Made by a program: the position numbers and the translations under genes. A stretch of DNA of 64,000 bases from Carbonactinospora thermoautotrophica (GTDB taxonomy: Bacteria > Actinomycetota > Actinomycetes > Streptomycetales > Carbonactinosporaceae): assembly GCF_001543895.1 (NCBI RefSeq), contig NZ_JYIJ01000013.1, positions 124,001-188,000 of the forward strand, in the 5' to 3' direction. The notes below the pieces were generated by a model. The model was not told the DNA's origin. It was given only the letters and a program-made list of their open reading frames with translations, and did no database searches. Below are positions 8,265-15,803 of the stretch, one piece after another. Positions within the stretch are counted from its first letter, which is position 1; the number at the start of each line of letters is the position of its first letter.

Positions 8265-9471
8265 GGCTCTCTCCCAAGGCAGGCCTGCCCGTGGGCGTGC
8301 CGAACGCGAGGATGGAAGCGGTAAAGCCGTGTACGTGGTTGCGCCCGCCGACCGGGCCGATCTCGCCCGCGGCGAAGAACCCGGCCACGCCGCGGGTCTT
8401 CAGGCCCTCCTGCACGGCCAGCACGTCGTGGTCCGCGGTGGCGAACAGGTTCGCGCCGCGCCCATTGCAGGAGAACAGCAGCGCTCCCTCCACCGGGTCG
8501 ATCCCGGCCTGCTCGCGGAAGGCGGCGAGCATCTGGCGCAGGTCCTCCTCGGCGGTGTGCGCGTCCCGCACGTGGAACCGCACGGTCTGCCCCACCTCGA
8601 CCACGTCGCCGATCACGACCGCGTCGTTCACCGAGTCGGCGCCGATCACCTGGCGGACCAGGAAGTCGCCGCGCTCGTGGTGCTCGCCGTACTCGTCGAT
8701 CGTGATGCCGATGTGCAGGCCCTGCTGGACCAGCAACTGGTCGGACGGTGGCAGGTCCTCGAGGATCTGCTCGAGCTTGGCGAGCGCCGGCATGCCGGCC
8801 AGCTCGAGCAGCACGTTGTCCACGGCCTTGGTGACCGCCAGGGTGGGGCCGATCGGGCGGCAGCCCTGGCTGACCAGGGTACGCACCGCGACATCGCTGC
8901 CGAGCGTCCCGTTGATCACCACGCCCACCGCGCCCCGGTCGTACACCTCGTCGTCCAGGATCAGCCGGGTGCTCCCCTCGCCGGTGAGCCCGGTCGCCAG
9001 CCCCCCGACGATCGGCAACCCAGGCAGCAGCTCGTTGGACTTCTCGATGAACCCGTCGGCGGGGAAGGTGTACGGGTCGGCGAGCAGCACGGCGACCTCA
9101 GCGTCCGCCTCGATGTCCGGCATGCCCACCACGGCGATGCTGTCGGTCCCGTGGATCGCGTCGAGGTAGAACCCGCTCAGGTTGACCCCGGGCAACTGAG
9201 CCGCCCAGACGCTGACGGACGGCAACATCTCCACCCCGCGGCTCGCGCCGATGACCCCGCCCGCAGAGCAACCGAGGAGGACGCCCGCGTCGGACTCCTC
9301 CAGCACCACCTCGGCAGCCGCCGCGACATCGTCGGGGTCTTCGGCACACACGAAAACGCACACCAGGTCCGGCGCCTCCCCCGCGAGGGGGGCGAGCGCC
9401 TGGTCCGTGGCGTCCCGAGCAGCCCGGATGAGGTCAGGTTCGACGGCCAGGCCGTCACCAAAGCTCGCCAT
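8257..9471 (-). CDS. FIST N- and C-terminal domain sensory protein
   Basis: A 404-residue cytoplasmic protein made of FIST_N (about residues 25-220, containing LLGCSAGGVIGASRGVE) and FIST_C (about 225-385, containing ALLFSCNGRGANLF and AGFFAAGEIGPVGGRNHVHGFT). FIST domains are proposed small-ligand sensors, perhaps for amino acids, in signalling systems. Start ATG 9471 was chosen because the FIST domain begins about 10 residues later; the frame runs open upstream without similarity. It is the first gene of a two-gene unit with the ROK protein. Confidence 0.85.
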   Translation of the reverse strand: MASFGDGLAVEPDLIRAARDATDQALAPLAGEAPDLVCVFVCAEDPDDVAAAAEVVLEESDAGVLLGCSAGGVIGASRGVEMLPSVSVWAAQLPGVNLSGFYLDAIHGTDSIAVVGMPDIEADAEVAVLLADPYTFPADGFIEKSNELLPGLPIVGGLATGLTGEGSTRLILDDEVYDRGAVGVVINGTLGSDVAVRTLVSQGCRPIGPTLAVTKAVDNVLLELAGMPALAKLEQILEDLPPSDQLLVQQGLHIGITIDEYGEHHERGDFLVRQVIGADSVNDAVVIGDVVEVGQTVRFHVRDAHTAEEDLRQMLAAFREQAGIDPVEGALLFSCNGRGANLFATADHDVLAVQEGLKTRGVAGFFAAGEIGPVGGRNHVHGFTASILAFGTPTGRPALGESHD

Positions 9472-9586
9472 ACATCCATACTCCCCCCGAGAGGGGGCGG
9501 AGAACGATGTCATCGCTGGAAAACTCCAGGACCAGGCCGAAGCGATTGACGGTGTCTCATCAACCGACCGGTAAATTTCAAGGTAG

Positions 9587-9781
9587 ATGTCCAGACAATC
9601 CGGATACGCGGCTGAGGCAAGCCAGGGAACCTGCCTCATGAGGTCGCTGCCGGGTGCGGAGTTCATCGTCACGGCGGGCGGCCTGTCGATGTTTCGCAGC
9701 GTGGGCCGCTTCGCCGCGTACGCCGACCCGCTTCCACCCGAGGGGGTCAACACGCGACTCGCCTACGAAGACGGCGGTTAG
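9587..9781 (+). pseudogene. IS110-family transposase remnant
   Basis: The frame 9624-9760 encodes [16 protein letters not shown] followed by [10 protein letters not shown], which resembles the start of the C-terminal transposase domain of IS110 elements (GAEFLA..GDLSRF.SADRLAAYAGLAP). The rest of the element is missing on both sides, and the conserved GLAPVPR continuation is broken. No terminal repeats were found. It occupies most of the 491-bp gap between the FIST gene and superoxide dismutase. The identification rests on recalled family consensus. Confidence 0.5.
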
Positions 9782-9962
9782 TGAACCGGCCGATGAACTT
9801 GGCGGCCATCGGGCTACCACCCCTTTCCCGGCCTGCTGGCCGATCCGATCCCACGCTGTCGGGCAGCCGACCCGTCTGACTATTGATGCAGCAATACTGC
9901 ACTTGCAAAATCCTTGCAATAGAGTCGACGCTGATCAGTTTCCCGTCACGCGGAGGGGATTC

Positions 9963-10577
9963 ATGGCCGTCTACACGCTGCCGGACCTGCCCTACGACTA
10001 CGCCGCGCTGGAGCCGGCGATCAGCGGAGAGATCCTGGAACTCCACCACGCCAAGCACCACGCCGCCTACGTCAAGGGCGCCAACGACACCCTGGAGCGG
10101 CTCGCCGAGGCCCGCGACAAGGGGCAGTACGATTCGCTGGTCGGGCTGGAGAAGACGCTCGCGTTCAACCTGTCCGGGCACGTGCTGCACTCGATCTTCT
10201 GGCAGAACCTCTCCCCCGACGGCGGAGACCGCCCCGAGGGGGAGCTGGCCGACGCGATCGAGGAGCACTTCGGGAGCTTCGAGGCCTTCAAGTCCCAGCT
10301 GACGACCGCGACCACGACCGTGCAGGGATCGGGCTGGGGCGTGCTCGCCTACGAACCCGCCGGGCGTCGGCTGATCGTGCAGCAGGTGTACGACCACCAC
10401 GGCAACGTCGGCATCGGCAGCGTCCCGCTGCTGGTCTTCGACGCCTGGGAGCACGCCTACTACCTGCAGTACCGCAACGTCCGCCCCGACTACGTCGCCA
10501 AGCTGTGGGACCTGGTCAACTGGGCCGACGTCGCCGCCCGCTACCACGCCGCCACGGCCGGCACCCCCGCACCGTGA
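9963..10577 (+). CDS. sodA: Superoxide dismutase, Fe/Mn family
   Basis: Cytoplasmic enzyme dismutating superoxide to oxygen and hydrogen peroxide. The 204-residue protein keeps the four metal ligands: His28 in [12 protein letters not shown], a His in [10 protein letters not shown], and Asp and His in [11 protein letters not shown]. The pattern GHxxHSIFWxNLSP and GSGWGVLAY is more Mn-like than Fe-like, but the metal cannot be fixed from sequence. GGAGGGG precedes ATG 9963. The next GNAT gene overlaps its stop by 4 bp. Confidence 0.95.
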   Translation: MAVYTLPDLPYDYAALEPAISGEILELHHAKHHAAYVKGANDTLERLAEARDKGQYDSLVGLEKTLAFNLSGHVLHSIFWQNLSPDGGDRPEGELADAIEEHFGSFEAFKSQLTTATTTVQGSGWGVLAYEPAGRRLIVQQVYDHHGNVGIGSVPLLVFDAWEHAYYLQYRNVRPDYVAKLWDLVNWADVAARYHAATAGTPAP

Positions 10578-11143
10578 CCACCACCACGGATCGCTCCGCT
10601 GTCCCCCTCACCCGGGGACGGCGGAGCACCGCCCCCCAGGTACGGCTGGTGCCACCTCACGAGGCTTCGCGCTACGCCGACCAGATCAAGCGGCTGGCCT
10701 TCGAGGCGTTCTCCGGGCCGCCTTGGAACGAAACACCCGCCCACGCCGCGCTCCTCGCAGCCAGGTTCCTCGACGACACCACCCGGCCCGGCTTCCTGCT
10801 GGCCTGGGTCGAACACCAAGCCGGCGAACCCGTCGGCTTCGCCTACGGCCTGGCCTCCTGGCACCTCGCCATCCACGCCGGGCACACCGTATCGCCCTGG
10901 TCGCATCCGCCCTTCGAGCTGCGCGAGATCGCGGTCGCACAACGCTTTCGGGGCCAGGGGATCGGTGCGTTGCTGCACGACGCCGTCCTGTCAGCCACGC
11001 CGCCTCGACCGCGGTGGCTGGTGACGCATCCGGCGGCCACCGCCGCCCTGGCGCTCTACCGCCACCGCGGCTGGCGGGCGGTACGACTGGTGCGAGGTCC
11101 TGACAGCGACGCCCTGCGCCTCATCATGATGAGACCACGCTGA
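10574..11143 (+). CDS. GNAT-family N-acetyltransferase
   Basis: A 189-residue acetyl-CoA-dependent acyltransferase. The acetyl-CoA pyrophosphate loop [16 protein letters not shown] (about residues 122-138) follows a beta-strand motif LREIAVAQ, and a C-terminal YRHRGWRAV matches GNAT motif B. GTG 10574 is read from the stop of superoxide dismutase (GTGA). The substrate is unknown; coupling to sod could mean a shared stress role, which is inference. Confidence 0.85.
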   Translation: MTTTTDRSAVPLTRGRRSTAPQVRLVPPHEASRYADQIKRLAFEAFSGPPWNETPAHAALLAARFLDDTTRPGFLLAWVEHQAGEPVGFAYGLASWHLAIHAGHTVSPWSHPPFELREIAVAQRFRGQGIGALLHDAVLSATPPRPRWLVTHPAATAALALYRHRGWRAVRLVRGPDSDALRLIMMRPR

Positions 11144-11569
11144 CAGCCCCGGGCGCTTGACAACGCTGATCGAGATCCTGCTGAGACTCTTGGCGAGCCT
11201 GGTGCGCGCCAGGCCGAGTGCTGGACCGCCAGGCGGGTCGGCGAGGAGTACGTCGCGCTCCACCAGCCGCAGTTCGCCGCCGACGGGGAGGAGGCCGTGC
11301 GCCGAACCCCGGGCGGCCACCTTGCTGGAGCCAGGCTGGGACACATCGTTCCTGGTGGACGGGGTACCGAGGTTCCTCGACGAGGCCGCGCGCGTCGGCA
11401 ACCCCTACGCCCGCGTATCTGCCGGACACGCGTCGAAGTCGGCGACCTCGTCCACGGTACGGCCCATGCGCGCTGACTGATCTCACTGACGACCACACGG
11501 TCGGGTGAGAACGGTAACGTGGTGATCGCGCCATGGCCGGGGCCGGGTCGGCGTAGGCGCGGGAAGGGG
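11144..11569. other. Gene-poor stretch, possibly decayed coding DNA
   Basis: About 425 bp without a convincing gene. Two overlapping plus-strand frames have protein-like pieces (for example WTARRVGEEYVALHQPQFA from about 11228 and GWDTSFLVDGVPRFLDEAAR from about 11335) but in different frames and without a start or ribosome-binding site. This could be a frameshifted remnant; no family was recognised. Confidence 0.35.
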
Positions 11570-12577
11570 ATGGCAGTGGGAACGCCGGCGGACGAGCTCC
11601 GGCAGACGCTGCGGCGGCTGGTGCGGCGCACCCAGGAAATGGGGCTGGAGCCGTGGCTGTGGGGCGAGGGGGTGGCACTGCTCGGGCTGATGCACGCAGC
11701 CGACGCGCTCGGCGACCCCGAGCCGCTGCGGTTCGTCCGCGGCTGGGCCGACCGGCACCTGTGCGCCGGGTACCACGTCGAGCACGTCAACAACGTCATC
11801 CCCGGCGCCGCCCTGGTCCTGCTGCACGAGCAGACCGGCGAGCCCCGCTACCTGGAGGAGGCGGAGAAACTCGCCGACTGGGTCATGCACACCGCCGAGC
11901 GCGCCCCCAACGGCGCGCTGTTCCACTGGCCGGACGGGGTGTGGGTCGACACCGTGTTCATGGCCGGCGCGCTGCTGTCCCGGCTGGGCGCCCGTACCGG
12001 CCGGATCGACATGGTGGACGAGGCCGGCCGGCAGCTGCTCACCCACGCCGAGATCCTGCGCGATCCCGGCACCGGCCTGTTCGCGCACGGCTCGCACATG
12101 GGCCGGACCCTGCCCTGCTACTGGGGCCGCGGCAACGCCTGGATGGCGCTGGCCTGCGTGGAGTTCCTGGAAGCCTGTTCGGCCGCGCACACCATGGCCG
12201 GCACCGTGCGCTGGCTGCTGGAGTCGCAGGCGGCCGCCCTGGTCGCGCTGCAGCCGCCGGACGGGATCTGGCCGGTGCTGGTGGACGGCGCCGTCGCGCG
12301 CCCGGAGACCTCGGGCGCGGCCGGCATCGCCGCGGCCTGGCTGCGCGCGTGGCGGAACGGCTGGTTGGACGACTCGGTCCACGACGCCGCCTGGCGGGTG
12401 ATCGAGGCGCTTGCCCGGTACATCGCCGCCGACGGCGCCCTGACCCGGGTGTCCGCGGGCACGGTGCTCCAGCTCATCCCCGACGGGTACGCGGTGATCC
12501 GCGACGACGAGATCCAGCCCTGGGGCCAGGGCCTGGCCATGATGGCGTACGCGGCCGCGCTGGAGGCCGCGGCCTGA
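11570..12577 (+). CDS. Glycoside hydrolase family 88/105 protein (unsaturated glycuronyl hydrolase-like)
   Basis: A 335-residue alpha6/alpha6-barrel hydrolase with no signal peptide, so intracellular. Family features are WLWGEGVALLGLMHAA near the start, HVNNVIPGAALVLL, the catalytic-acid segment HWPDGVWVDTVFMAG (about residues 118-132) and YWGRGNAWMALA (about 183-194), as in YteR/RhiN enzymes that cleave unsaturated rhamnogalacturonide. No other pectin or polysaccharide genes are nearby, so the real substrate is open. ATG 11570 was chosen; GTG 11519 and GTG 11576 are alternatives. Confidence 0.85.
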   Translation: MAVGTPADELRQTLRRLVRRTQEMGLEPWLWGEGVALLGLMHAADALGDPEPLRFVRGWADRHLCAGYHVEHVNNVIPGAALVLLHEQTGEPRYLEEAEKLADWVMHTAERAPNGALFHWPDGVWVDTVFMAGALLSRLGARTGRIDMVDEAGRQLLTHAEILRDPGTGLFAHGSHMGRTLPCYWGRGNAWMALACVEFLEACSAAHTMAGTVRWLLESQAAALVALQPPDGIWPVLVDGAVARPETSGAAGIAAAWLRAWRNGWLDDSVHDAAWRVIEALARYIAADGALTRVSAGTVLQLIPDGYAVIRDDEIQPWGQGLAMMAYAAALEAAA

Positions 12578-12597
12578 GCCGGCGGTCGCCGCCGTGC

Positions 12598-12731
12598 TCA
12601 CCAGGCGGTCAGGCGAGCCATAGCTTTGGCCTTGCCGTCGAGGCACACCACGGCGAACACGACCGCAGCCAGGGCGGCACCGGACCAGAGCAGGACAGGA
12701 CCAGCAGGCTGGCGTTCTTGACCGCCGTCAT
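12598..12731 (-). pseudogene. Small membrane protein broken by a frameshift (possible)
   Basis: An ATG at 12731 overlaps the TetR stop (ATGA) and starts MTAVKNASLLVLS. A one-base change of frame near 12690 continues into a hydrophobic helix (WSGAALAAVVFAVVCLDG) and a basic tail ending at stop 12598. Read across the shift it would be a roughly 44-residue single-helix membrane protein in the TetR operon. It could be true decay, a sequencing error or chance. Confidence 0.35.
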
Positions 12732-13318
12732 CGCGGGGCACCTCCTTCTTCTCCTGTGGCCCAGCTGGTGAACGTGGCGTCGAGCGAGTCGACGAGGCGG
12801 GCGAGGGTCACGTCGGTGGACTGCGGCAGGCCGAACCCCCCGGCCGCCACCAAGGTGACGAAGCCGTGCAGCACCACCCGCACCGCCCGGATGGCGTGGA
12901 TCGTTTCGTCGTCGCCCAGCCCGTACCCGTCCAGTACTGCCCGCAGCACGTTGACGGCTGCCTCACTCACGGCCAGGTGCTCCGCGTCGCCTGGGTCGGG
13001 GGCGCGGACACTTGCGGCGCAGCGGGCCGGGTGGGCGGCGGCGTAGTCGCAGTAGGCGCGGGCGATCGCGTGCAGGGCGTCACGGCCGGACCGGCCGACC
13101 GCCGCGGCGGACATCGCGGCGGTCAGCTCCCGCACCCCCAGGACGGCCAGGTCCCGCCGGAGTCCGTCCAGGCTGTCGATGTGCTTGTACAGCCCTGGCA
13201 AGGACACGTTCAGCCGCTTGGCCACGGTGGCCAGGGTGAGCCGGTCCAGCCCGACCTCGTCGGCCACCACAGCGGCCTCGGCGACAATGCGGTCGCGGCT
13301 CAGTCCCCTGCGCGGCAT
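12728..13318 (-). CDS. TetR-family transcriptional regulator
   Basis: A 196-residue repressor. The N-terminal helix-turn-helix (residues about 8-55; LTLATVAKRLNVSLPGLYKHI) precedes a helical ligand domain of the WHG type (HGFVTLVAAGGFGLP). It lies 10 bp downstream of a membrane protein gene, whose promoter carries the palindrome AAGTTAAT-ACT-ATTAACTT, the most likely operator. Confidence 0.9.
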   Translation of the reverse strand: MPRRGLSRDRIVAEAAVVADEVGLDRLTLATVAKRLNVSLPGLYKHIDSLDGLRRDLAVLGVRELTAAMSAAAVGRSGRDALHAIARAYCDYAAAHPARCAASVRAPDPGDAEHLAVSEAAVNVLRAVLDGYGLGDDETIHAIRAVRVVLHGFVTLVAAGGFGLPQSTDVTLARLVDSLDATFTSWATGEEGGAPR

Positions 13319-13328
13319 GCGTTACCCC

Positions 13329-14012
13329 CTAGCGCTCGGACCGGGACAAGGCGATGCCCGTACCGGCGACCCAGAGGATCAGCAGCGGCAGGGACAGGTA
13401 CGCCGCCTGCGCCGCGGCACCGATCAGCAGCAGGTACCCGAAGCCGGAGACGAGCAGCGCGGCGGCGAGGGCCACCCCCGCGTACCCCAGCCAGCGCGGC
13501 AGTACCCGCGCCCGCCAGGCCAGTGCGGTACCTGCCAGAGCCAGCGCCGCCAGCAGGAACATCTTCACGCCGTCCAGACGGTTGATCGCCTCGAACAGCA
13601 CTCCGGCGACGTCGGCGCGCCGGTCGGGTACGACCCACCTGGTCAGGTACACCCCGAGCAGGCACTGCGCCAACGAGAGCGCCGCCGCGCCCAGCCCGGC
13701 GACGGTGACCCACCAGGCCGGCCGGCTCGCACCCGCCAGCCGGGCCCGGCCAGCCAGGGCGAGCGCGACAAGGGCCAGCAGCACCCCGGCCGCCCCCGCG
13801 GTCAGCAGGCGCTGGATTGTCGCCACCGCCTCATGCCCGGCGTAACCGGCGAGGACCTGCGCGCCGGGGCTGTGCAAATCCGTCGAGGAGGGCGAGAGGA
13901 CCAGCCCGACCAGCCACGAGGCGGCGTAGGCAATTCCAGCCACGACCGGCAGCGCGGCTAGCGCTCTCGGCCGGGCAGGGGCCGGCGGGGTACGAACGGC
14001 CTGTGCGCTCAT
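13329..14012 (-). CDS. DUF4386-like integral membrane protein
   Basis: A 227-residue protein with about six hydrophobic helices (roughly 20-42, 62-88, 100-122, 145-167, 172-192, 198-220) and no recognisable catalytic motif. The layout resembles actinomycete DUF4386 proteins, often next to TetR regulators. It is first in the operon with the TetR gene and its promoter holds a strong palindrome, so it is probably induced by a ligand of that repressor. Function unknown. Confidence 0.75.
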   Translation of the reverse strand: MSAQAVRTPPAPARPRALAALPVVAGIAYAASWLVGLVLSPSSTDLHSPGAQVLAGYAGHEAVATIQRLLTAGAAGVLLALVALALAGRARLAGASRPAWWVTVAGLGAAALSLAQCLLGVYLTRWVVPDRRADVAGVLFEAINRLDGVKMFLLAALALAGTALAWRARVLPRWLGYAGVALAAALLVSGFGYLLLIGAAAQAAYLSLPLLILWVAGTGIALSRSER

Positions 14013-14050
14013 GTCAACTCCCAGTTCATAAGTTAGCTTGATTATCCCTC

Positions 14051-14080
14051 AAGTTAATACTATTAACTTAAGCGTGTCAA
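14051..14080 (-). promoter_or_regulatory. Promoter with TetR-type palindromic operator
   Basis: Reading left, TTGACA (14075-14080), a 17-bp spacer and TTAACT (14052-14057) form the promoter. The perfect inverted repeat AAGTTAAT-ACT-ATTAACTT (14051-14069) covers the spacer and the -10. A further half-site, ATAAGTTAG, lies near 14027. In a region of about 70% G+C this A/T-rich palindrome stands out, and the TetR gene in the same operon is the obvious ligand. Confidence 0.7.
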
Positions 14081-14111
14081 TCACCCCCGCCGGGATACGG
14101 GGTCAGGCCGG

Positions 14112-14403
14112 GTGCTGGACCGCCTGCTCGAAGCCGCCCAGCTCCCCACGATCACCCTGCAGGTCCTGCCGTTCGGCGCGGGCGCGTATCCGGGGATGGT
14201 CACGCCGTTCACCCTCATCGGGTTCCCCGAGCAGGCCCCCGTGGCCTACATGGAGAACCTGGCCAGCAACCTCTACGTGGAGAATCCCGAGGACGTGCGA
14301 CGCTATACGGCTGCTCTTCAACCACCTGCGGGCGCGGGTCGCCGACCCCGACACGTCCGTGGCCCTGATCAGCGAGGCGGCACGGGAGCTGGAACGAAGT
14401 TGA
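14112..14403 (+). pseudogene. Remnant of XRE regulator, DUF5753 C-terminal domain
   Basis: The frame from 14112 encodes LDRLLEAAQLPTITLQVLPF, then FTLIGFPEQAPVAYMENL and YVENPEDVRRY, the C-terminal domain of Scr1-type actinomycete regulators. The N-terminal helix-turn-helix is missing, and a one-base frameshift at about 14310 moves the tail LLFNHLRARVADPDTSVALI into another frame ending at 14403. It is a clear broken gene. The DUF397 partner gene follows directly, which is the usual order. Confidence 0.78.
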
Positions 14404-14627
14404 CCAAGAGCACGAAGCCGAGCGCCGAGGAGCTGGACCTCACCGACGTGACCTGGCACAAGAGCCGGTTCAGCAACCTTGACAACTGCGTCGAGGTGGC
14501 GAAGGTCGGCGAATGGACCGTGGTCCGCGACTCCATGAACCCCGACGGTCCCAAGCTCGTGTTCACCCGCGCCGAGTGGGAGGCGTTCACGGGCGCGATC
14601 CGCGCCGGGCAGCCCGAGCTGCTGTAA
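14400..14627 (+). CDS. DUF397 domain protein
   Basis: A 75-residue acidic protein with the complete DUF397 pattern: TWHKSRFSNLDNCVEVA, VVRDSMNPDGPKLVFT and WEAFTGAIRAG. DUF397 proteins act with Scr1/XRE regulators as small partners (antitoxin- or anti-regulator-like). TTG 14400 overlaps the stop of the regulator remnant; no ATG or GTG gives the full domain. With its partner broken, this copy is probably an orphan. Confidence 0.75.
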   Translation: MTKSTKPSAEELDLTDVTWHKSRFSNLDNCVEVAKVGEWTVVRDSMNPDGPKLVFTRAEWEAFTGAIRAGQPELL

Positions 14628-14756
14628 GCGACAAGCGCCACCCCGGCGACCGGGCCGGCGCTTTACTCGTACACGGCCTGCGGGCCGCCCCTGACCACCG
14701 CTTTGCGTACCCGGCCGGCCCTCCCGACCACGATCCCCTCCCGTGGCATGGGCGTT

Positions 14757-14778
14757 CCCCTGCCCGCACGGGCAGGGG
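14757..14778. repeat. Perfect hairpin in gap before mobA
   Basis: CCCCTGCCCG-CA-CGGGCAGGGG is a 10-bp perfect inverted repeat with a 2-nt loop. No T-run follows, so it is not a classical terminator. It may end transcription of the DUF397 gene or stabilise the mobA leader. The rest of 14628-14890 shows nothing else clear. Confidence 0.45.
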
Positions 14779-14890
14779 ATCCCCTGTATCGCAGGAGGAT
14801 AACGATGGATAACGGTGACGCGCCGCTACCCTGCGCCGCCCCGAGACGTGCAGACTCGGAGCAGGGACACCGGTGGCGAGAGGGGTCGGC

Positions 14891-15478
14891 GTGAGTGAGC
14901 TTTCCGCGTACGACGCGGTGATCCTGGCCGGCGGACGGGCCAGCCGGATGGGCGGCGTGGACAAAGCCGCACTCGGCCTCGGCGGCCGGAGCCTGCTCGC
15001 GCGGGTCACGGACGCCGTCCGGGACGCGCGGCAGGTGGTGCTGGTGGGGCCGGAACGGCCAGGAGTACGGGTCGACGTGGTCACTCGCGAGGACCCGCCC
15101 GGGTCCGGGCCGGTGGCGGGGATCGGGGCGGCCCTGCCGTACGTCACCGCGCCGGTCACCGTGGTGCTCGCGGCCGACCTGCCCTTCCTCGGCTGGAACC
15201 AGGTACGCCGGCTGCGCGAAGCCCTGGAGCGGGGCCCCGAGGTGGCCCTCGCAGTCGACGACCGCGGGCGCGACCAGTTGCTGCTGGCCGCGTGGCGCAC
15301 CGCGGCCCTGAGATCGCGGGTCGAGGCGCTCGGGGACCTTACCGGTGTGGCGGTCCGCCGGCTCCTGACGGGGGTAGAGGTCGATAGGTTGGCGCTGGAG
15401 CGTGCGCCGGACGGCCCGCCTCCATGGTTCGACTGCGACACCGAACAGGATCTGCGCGCCGCGGAGAGGTGGACATGA
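14891..15478 (+). CDS. mobA: Molybdenum cofactor guanylyltransferase
   Basis: Transfers GMP from GTP to molybdopterin for the bis-MGD cofactor of nitrate reductase. The N-terminal nucleotidyltransferase signature LAGGRASRMGGVDKAAL (residues about 11-27) and ADLPFL (about 97-102) are intact. The 195-residue length is normal. GTG 14891 follows GAGAGG by 7 bp. It overlaps the next gene by 4 bp and starts a run of cofactor genes serving the nitrate reductase at 18.8 kb. Confidence 0.9.
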   Translation: MSELSAYDAVILAGGRASRMGGVDKAALGLGGRSLLARVTDAVRDARQVVLVGPERPGVRVDVVTREDPPGSGPVAGIGAALPYVTAPVTVVLAADLPFLGWNQVRRLREALERGPEVALAVDDRGRDQLLLAAWRTAALRSRVEALGDLTGVAVRRLLTGVEVDRLALERAPDGPPPWFDCDTEQDLRAAERWT

Positions 15479-15735
15479 ACACGCTGGAACTCTGGGTAGA
15501 CACCATCTGCCAGGAACTCGGACTCCAGGTGGAGGACGCCAACGCGCTGATCCCGGTCGTGCTCGACTTGGCCCGGGACGTGGCGCACGGCGTCGCGCGC
15601 CCGGCGGCGCCGGTGACGGCCTTCTTCCTCGGCCTCGCCGTCGCCGGGAGCGGGCGGCTGGACAAGGAGGCGGTACAGGACCTCGCCGCCCAGGTGAGCG
15701 CGGCGGCCGGGCACTGGCGGGAACCGAACGAGTGA
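15475..15735 (+). CDS. DUF6457 domain protein
   Basis: An 86-residue helical protein (LELWVDTICQELGL, then IPVVLDLARDVAHGVARPAAPVTAFFLGLA). It matches a small actinomycete family that sits between mobA and moeA, sometimes fused to MobA, and is thus linked to molybdenum cofactor work without a known biochemical role. ATG 15475 overlaps the mobA stop. Confidence 0.8.
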   Translation: MNTLELWVDTICQELGLQVEDANALIPVVLDLARDVAHGVARPAAPVTAFFLGLAVAGSGRLDKEAVQDLAAQVSAAAGHWREPNE

Positions 15736-15803
15736 TGACACCGATCACGACTCAAGGGGCCGCGGGGCACCGGCGTTCGCAAGGAGTGCGGTGAGGTGAC
15801 GAG

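Noticed and set aside
9963-10577. Superoxide-dependent nitrogenase component
   Set aside because: A protein of this family was once named so in a thermophilic actinomycete, but the sequence is plainly a Mn/Fe superoxide dismutase with all metal ligands.
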